NCBI GenBank assembly: GCA_030035585.1
Contig: CM057482.1
Span: forward strand, 60,826,828-60,890,827
Reading direction: 5' to 3'
Source of the DNA: Dugong dugon
Taxonomy: Eukaryota > Chordata > Mammalia > Sirenia > Dugongidae
DNA: 64,000 nt
The first letter of the stretch is position 1. Each line of letters begins with the position of its first letter. The notes under the pieces were generated by a model. The model worked only from the letters and a program-made list of their open reading frames with translations, was not told the origin of the DNA and searched no databases. The position numbers and the translations under genes were made by a program. Below, piece after piece: positions 59,216-64,000 of the stretch.

Positions 59216-61105
59216 ATGACAGCAATAAACTCACATCTATCAATAATTACACTGAACAGGAACAAGACAAGGATGCCCTTTATCACCACTCCTATTTAAC
59301 ATTGTGCTGGAAGGTCTAGCTAGAGCAATAAAACAAGAAAAAGAAATAAAGGGCATACAAATTGGTAATGAAGAAGTTAAACTGTCCCTGTTTGCTGATA
59401 ATATGATACTATACATAGAAAACCCTAAAGACTCCATGAGAAATCTACTGGAACTAATAGAAAGATTCAGCAGAGTAGCAGGATACAAGATAAACATTTA
59501 AAAATCAGTTGGATTCCTATACACCATTAAGGAGAACGATGAAAAGGAAATCAGGAAAACAATACCATTTTCAATAGCCCCTAAAAAGATAAAAATACCT
59601 AGGAATAAATCTGACCAGGGTTGTAAAAGACCTATACAAAGAAAACTACAAAACACTACTGCATGAAACCCAAAGGGATCTACATAAATGGAAAAACATA
59701 CCTTGCTCATGGATAGGCAGACTCAACATTGTGAAAATGTCAATTCTAACCAAAGCAATTTACAAATACAACGCAATCCCCATCCAAATACCAACAACAT
59801 TCTTCAAAGAGATGGAAAAACTAATCATTAACTTCATATGGAAAGGGAAGAAGCCCCGAATAAGTAAATCACTACTGAAGAAGAAGAATAAAGTTGGAGG
59901 ACTCACACTACCTGACTTCAGAACCTACTATACAGCTACAGTAGTCAAAACAGCCTGGTCCTGGTACAACGACAGATAGATTGACCAATGGAACAGAATT
60001 GAGAACCCAGATGTAAATCCATCCACCTACGGTCACCTGATCTTCGACAAGGGCCCAAAGTCCATCAAATGGGGAAAAGACAGTCTTTTTAACAAACGGT
60101 GCTGGCAAAACTGGATATCCATCTGCAAAAAAATGAAACAGGACCCATACCTCACGCCATATACAAAAACTAATTCAAAATGGATCAAAGACCTAAATAC
60201 AAAGCCAAAAACTATAAAGATCATAGACGAAAAAATAGGACCCATGCTACAGGCCCTAATACATGGCATTAACAGGATACAAACCATAACCATCAACACA
60301 CAAACCCCAGAAGATAAGCTAGATAACTGGGATCTTCTAAAAATCAAACACCTATGCTCTTCAAAAGACTTCTCCAAAAGAGTCAAAAGAGAACCTACAG
60401 ACTGGGAAAAATTTTTGGACAGTACAAGTCAAACAAAGGTCTAATCTCCATAATCCACAAGAAAATCCAACACCTCTACAACAAAAAGACAAATAATCCT
60501 ATTAAAAAATGGGCAAAGGAAATGAACAGACACTTCACCAAACAAGACATTCACATGGCCAACAGACACATAAGGAAATGCGTGCGATCACTAGCCATTA
60601 GAGAAATGCAAATTAAAACCACAGTAAGATACCATCTCACCCCGGCATTACTGGCACGAATCAAAAACACTGGAAATAACATATGTTGGAGGGGCTGCGG
60701 GGAGATCAGAACTCTTATACACTGTTGATAGGAATGCAGAATGATACAATGATATGGCGCTTCCTCAGAAAGCTAGAAATAGAAATACCATACGATCCAG
60801 CAATCCCACTCCTAGGAATATATCCTAGAGAAATAAGAGTCGTCACTCCAACAGACATATGCACACCTATGTTCATGGCAGCATTGTTCACAATAGCAAA
60901 AAGATGGAAACAATCAAGATGCCCATCAACAGATGAATGGATAAACAAACTATGGTACATACACACAATGGAGTACTATGCAACAAGAACGAACAGTGAT
61001 GAATCTGTGAAGCATCTCATAACATGGATGAAACTGGAGGACATTATGCTGAGTGAAATAAGTCAATCACAAAAGGACAAATATTGTATGAGACCTCTAT
61101 TGTAA
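59216..61105 (+). pseudogene. L1 ORF2 remnant, endonuclease largely deleted
   Basis: The start codon at 59216 opens [14 protein letters not shown]. After about 14 codons the text jumps to the reverse transcriptase region ([11 protein letters not shown]). Compared with the L1 at 9629, about 1.9 kb is missing (equivalent to 12505-14397). The polymerase box reads FADN at 59391-59402 instead of FADD. The C-terminal part is recoverable in several frames to 'MLSEISQSQKDKYCMRPLL' and a stop at 61103-61105. Confidence 0.88.
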
Positions 61106-62293
61106 AAACTCATGAAAAAGTTTACACACAAAAAGTAACAATCTCTGTTGGTTACCAGGGATGGGAGGGGTGGGGGGCAAATACTAAATAGGCAATATAT
61201 AAGTGGTATCTTCGGTGAAGGGTGAGACAGTACACAATACAGGGGAAACTAGCACAACCTGTACAAGGAAAGGTCATGAAAGCCCCACAGACACATCCAA
61301 ACTCCCTGAGGGACTGAATTGCTGGGCGGAGGGCTGTGGGGACCATGGTCTCGGGGAACATCTAGCTCAACTGGCATGACACAGCTTATAAAGACAATGC
61401 GCCACATTCTACCTTGGTGAGTAGTGTCTGGGGTCTTAAAAGCGTGTGAGCGGCCATCTAAGATACTCCACTGGTCTCATCCCTTCGGGAGCAAGGGAGA
61501 ATGAAGAGAACAGGATACAAGGAAAAGATTAATCCAAAGGTCTAATGGACCACAGCTACTAAGGCCTCCACCAGACTGAGTCCAATACAGCTAGGTGGTG
61601 CCCGGCTACCACCACTGACTGCTCTGGCCAGGATCACAACAGAGGGTTCTGGACAGAGCTGGAGAAGGATGTAGAACAAAATTCTAACACACAATAAAAA
61701 GACCTAACAGAGACTGGAGAAACCCTGAGAGTATGGCCCCCAGACACCCTTTTAGCTCAGTGGTGAAGTCACTTCCGAGGTTTACCATTCAGCTGGGGAT
61801 TGGACAGCCCCATAAAACAAAATGGGACTAATGAGGCACAGCAGTCCAGGGACAAGGGCTAGAAGGCAGAAGGGGACAGGAAAGCTGATGATAGGTAACC
61901 CGGGGTTGAGTAAGGACAGTGTTGGCATGTAGTGGGGTTGCTAACCATTGTCATAGGGCAACATGTGTACTAACTGTTTAATGAGAAACTATTTTGTTCT
62001 GTAAACCTTCATCTAAAGTGAGAATAGGAGCACAACTGGAAGCGTAGTCGATGTCTCTGAACTGTGCATGTAGAAATTTTTGAAATGGTGTATCTTTGGC
62101 TATGCATATTTTCACCAAAAAAATAAAAAAAAAGGTCGAGAAGGGAGAGGGTTGACATGTCATGGGGTTGTTAACCAATGTCATAAAACAATATGTGTAC
62201 TACTGTTTAATGAGAAACTATTTGTTCTGTAAACCTTCACCTGAAGTACAATTAAAAGAAAATAATAAACAAAAATAAAATTAAAAAAATCAA

Positions 62294-62436
62294 AGTCTTT
62301 GCCGTGGAGTTGATTCTGACACAGAGCAACCCTACAGGACAGAGTAGAACTGCCTCATGGAGTTTCCAAGGAGCACCTGGTGGATTTGAACTGCTGAGCT
62401 TTTGGTTAGCAGCTGTAGCACTTAAACTGCTTTTTG
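62294..62436 (-). repeat. AfroSINE copy abutting the A2 L1
   Basis: Minus-strand AfroSINE of the short form: tail 'gccgtggagttgattctgac', head 'gttagcagctgtagcactta'. It starts at the A-rich end of the L1 and ends where the duplicon sequence resumes (cacacaaagacccacaattc). Confidence 0.9.
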
Positions 62437-62444
62437 GTACACAC

Positions 62445-63010
62445 AAAGACCCACAATTCATGGCAGAAGAGCCACACTCAAAGTATTCTCCCGAGTTACA
62501 AATCATAAACAGCTCACCTTTAAGTCTCTGAGTGTTCATGTCCTTATCTCATGCCCTGAACACTCTCACAAAAACACACTAATATTGAACCCCAAATATT
62601 CAAGCAGAACCACCACCCACACATTTCAATACAAATATCAACTTCCCAAGAACCCATTCAACACATACACAACCCCCAACCTGTGAATTCATATAAACAC
62701 ATTTCCAAGAGCCACAAATAACAGACACAAAAGCACCCGCACCCCTCAATTCCCACATACCCTACAAGGCCTGCAATTACATCTCTGTTCTATTTTCAGA
62801 TATACATAACACCCCACAAGTACTGAACCCTCAAAAATCAAACACAAAACCTTCTCATCTCCTCAAGTGCACACACTGACCCCTGTCAGCCTATTAATAT
62901 ACACACGTACCTCACCTTCCAAATGCACCCGCAGTCACTCCCTCCACTCCTCCAGGATAGAAACACAAATACAGCACCTTACAGCCTCAAATGCTCACAC
63001 AGTTGTGTGC
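62445..63010. repeat. G-poor, CA-rich tract (A2, second part)
   Basis: Continuation of the A2 G-poor tract after the L1 plus SINE insertion, colinear with A1 25818-26400. Confidence 0.85.
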
Positions 63011-63984
63011 TGGCAAAGGATTACACACCCACACCTGCTTTCTTCAAAAGTATACATACATATAAAATGTTCCACATACAAATGGAATACTCATTACTGG
63101 AAATTTTATATAGCCAGATCATAACCAGGGTGATTTTGTTTATCTTGGCAAACCTCTTGCATCCTTACCCAAATAATGCTTGCAGGTCAATCATGATTCC
63201 ATGACATGGCACTAAAATTAATGCTTGGTTTTTAGTCAATTCAGCAAAGTCACTCACTTCCTGGACAAATGAGTGCCATGTCAATATATACGCTGGTTGA
63301 TGTGTTCCTTTATGTTAACAAGTAAGACAGGAAGTAGCTCTTTCCACACTTAATCTGAGAATGGTTTTCAAATCCCGAAGAACTGCTCCTCCAAATAAGG
63401 TGTTATTCAAAATGTAATATAATGACTTGACGCACTTGTCTGTTTAAACTGGCATTTCCTCTCCATTTTAAGTCCACCAATTAGGAAAACAATCAGTGCA
63501 GTTCTGAGATGCAGCGTTTGCCGTTTCCCATGGTATAAATACTGCCAGCACAGGACAAGCTAGCAACGTGAGGGCACTGAACTCTACACCATGAAAGGGG
63601 ATCTCTCCATACAAATGCCATGCATGCAAATAAGCCAAGAACCTAAAGGGGAGTACAGTATAGTAGCAAAATCGCTAAGGATGAGTTTGAGTATACATTA
63701 CCTTCGTCTGTAATAAAATTGACATACGAGAAAGCGGGAAGAGCGATGCACTCCTGGATGCAGGGTCTGAGGCCTCGCCCTTGCACAGCCCAGCCCAGCC
63801 GCCAGACCTACCCTTAGGGACCCTGCCTTTCCTGCTCCTGCCCTCGTGCCTCCCTGAAGTGGACATTCAACAACTGACTCCTGGAGCCTTTAGATGGCAG
63901 CAGTTAGTGCGCCCCAGAGCCTTGTCCCAGGAGGGCATGCGCATGCGTAAACTCCTAAAGCAGGGCAGGAATAGGGTGCCCTGA
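63011..63984. other. Low-copy right end of duplicon A2
   Basis: Counterpart of A1 26401-27431. 'tggtataaatactgccagca' occurs at about 63531, followed some 60 bp later by an ATG in 'ctacaccatgaaagggga'. The frame from that ATG has no signal peptide or known domain. The last 250 bp are GC-richer, as in A1. Confidence 0.45.
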
Positions 63985-64000
63985 GCCTGGTGGCGAAGGG
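63985..64000 (+). repeat. Start of an AfroSINE, cut by the window end
   Basis: The text 'gcctggtggcgaaggg' aligns with the first bases of the plus-strand AfroSINE at 27432 in copy A1 and resembles the family head (ctggtggcgcagtgg). Confidence 0.5.

Larger units (their letters stand above)
56140..62293 (+). mobile_element. L1 LINE, near-full-length with internal ORF2 deletion
   Basis: A 6.15 kb plus-strand L1. It has a 5' UTR with T-rich stretches (56140-57740), ORF1 (57741-58763), an inter-ORF region, ORF2 lacking the region between the endonuclease start and the reverse transcriptase (junction near 59256), and a 3' UTR with two tandem tails ending in an A-rich stretch at about 62240-62293. 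The interrupted site corresponds to about 25818 in A1. It is close in sequence to the A1 L1 at 19281, but the different location and different deletion show independent insertions. Confidence 0.92.
50040..64000 (+). repeat. Segmental duplication, copy A2
   Basis: Same orientation as copy A1 (16914-27450) and about 3.4 kb longer, because of its own insertions: BovB (50332-50698), MaLR LTR (51358-51872), L1 (52903-53538), a TA expansion (54554-54604) and L1 plus AfroSINE (about 56140-62436). It lacks the A1 L1. The match is still running at the window end, where the first bases of the shared AfroSINE appear. Confidence 0.93.

Noticed and set aside
59216..59300. The ORF2 deletion in the A2 L1 as a spliced-then-retrotransposed junction
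   Set aside because: A gtaagt string exists at the corresponding place in the L1 at 9629, but the observed junction is a few bases off both that donor and any AG acceptor, and short shared bases fit a microhomology deletion better.
19281..62293. The A1 and A2 L1 elements as one insertion copied by the segmental duplication
   Set aside because: They occupy different places in the duplicon, the A1 copy has its own target repeat, each duplicon keeps the other's empty site, and their internal deletions differ.

Overview
The window is mammalian nuclear DNA, almost certainly from an afrotherian and most probably an elephant. At least eleven copies of the tRNA-derived AfroSINE family are present. 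There are also BovB/RTE-type LINE fragments whose 3' tail is shared with those SINEs, several L1 lineages, and MLT1-like and ERVL-like LTRs. I see no bacterial or phage genes, no CRISPR array, no rRNA or tRNA gene and no intact protein-coding gene. About two thirds of the window is recognisable transposon sequence or tandem repeat.

Layout. 1-9.6 kb: AfroSINEs, a 5'-truncated antisense L1 (834-2291), a 1.3 kb minisatellite with a 45-bp period (4880-6165) and old L1 and LTR pieces. 9.6-16.9 kb: one near-full-length but decayed L1. 16.9-27.4 kb: duplicon copy A1, made of an old L1 piece, low-copy sequence, an antisense BovB piece broken by a 4.4 kb L1, a long G-poor CA-rich tract and a low-copy right end. 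27.4-31.5 kb: three AfroSINEs and an old L1. 31.5-35.6 kb: nothing recognised. 35.6-43.2 kb: a seven-exon NUTM2-like (NUT family) gene, intron-containing but broken by three in-frame stops and four one-base frameshifts. 43.8-48.1 kb: a small diverged local duplication, two exon-like blocks of an unidentified minus-strand gene, and several LTR and BovB insertions. 50.0-64.0 kb: duplicon copy A2, in the same orientation as A1, enlarged by its own BovB, MaLR LTR, L1, L1 plus AfroSINE and TA-repeat insertions.

The most informative feature is the A1/A2 pair. The copies differ at roughly 6-12% of positions by eye. Each serves as an empty site for the other's later insertions, so the order of events can be read directly. 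The two copies are direct repeats flanking the NUTM2-like pseudogene, so unequal exchange between them could delete or duplicate that interval. I found no convincing undescribed functional system. The best leads are the unidentified minus-strand exon pair and the origin of the duplicated G-poor tract.
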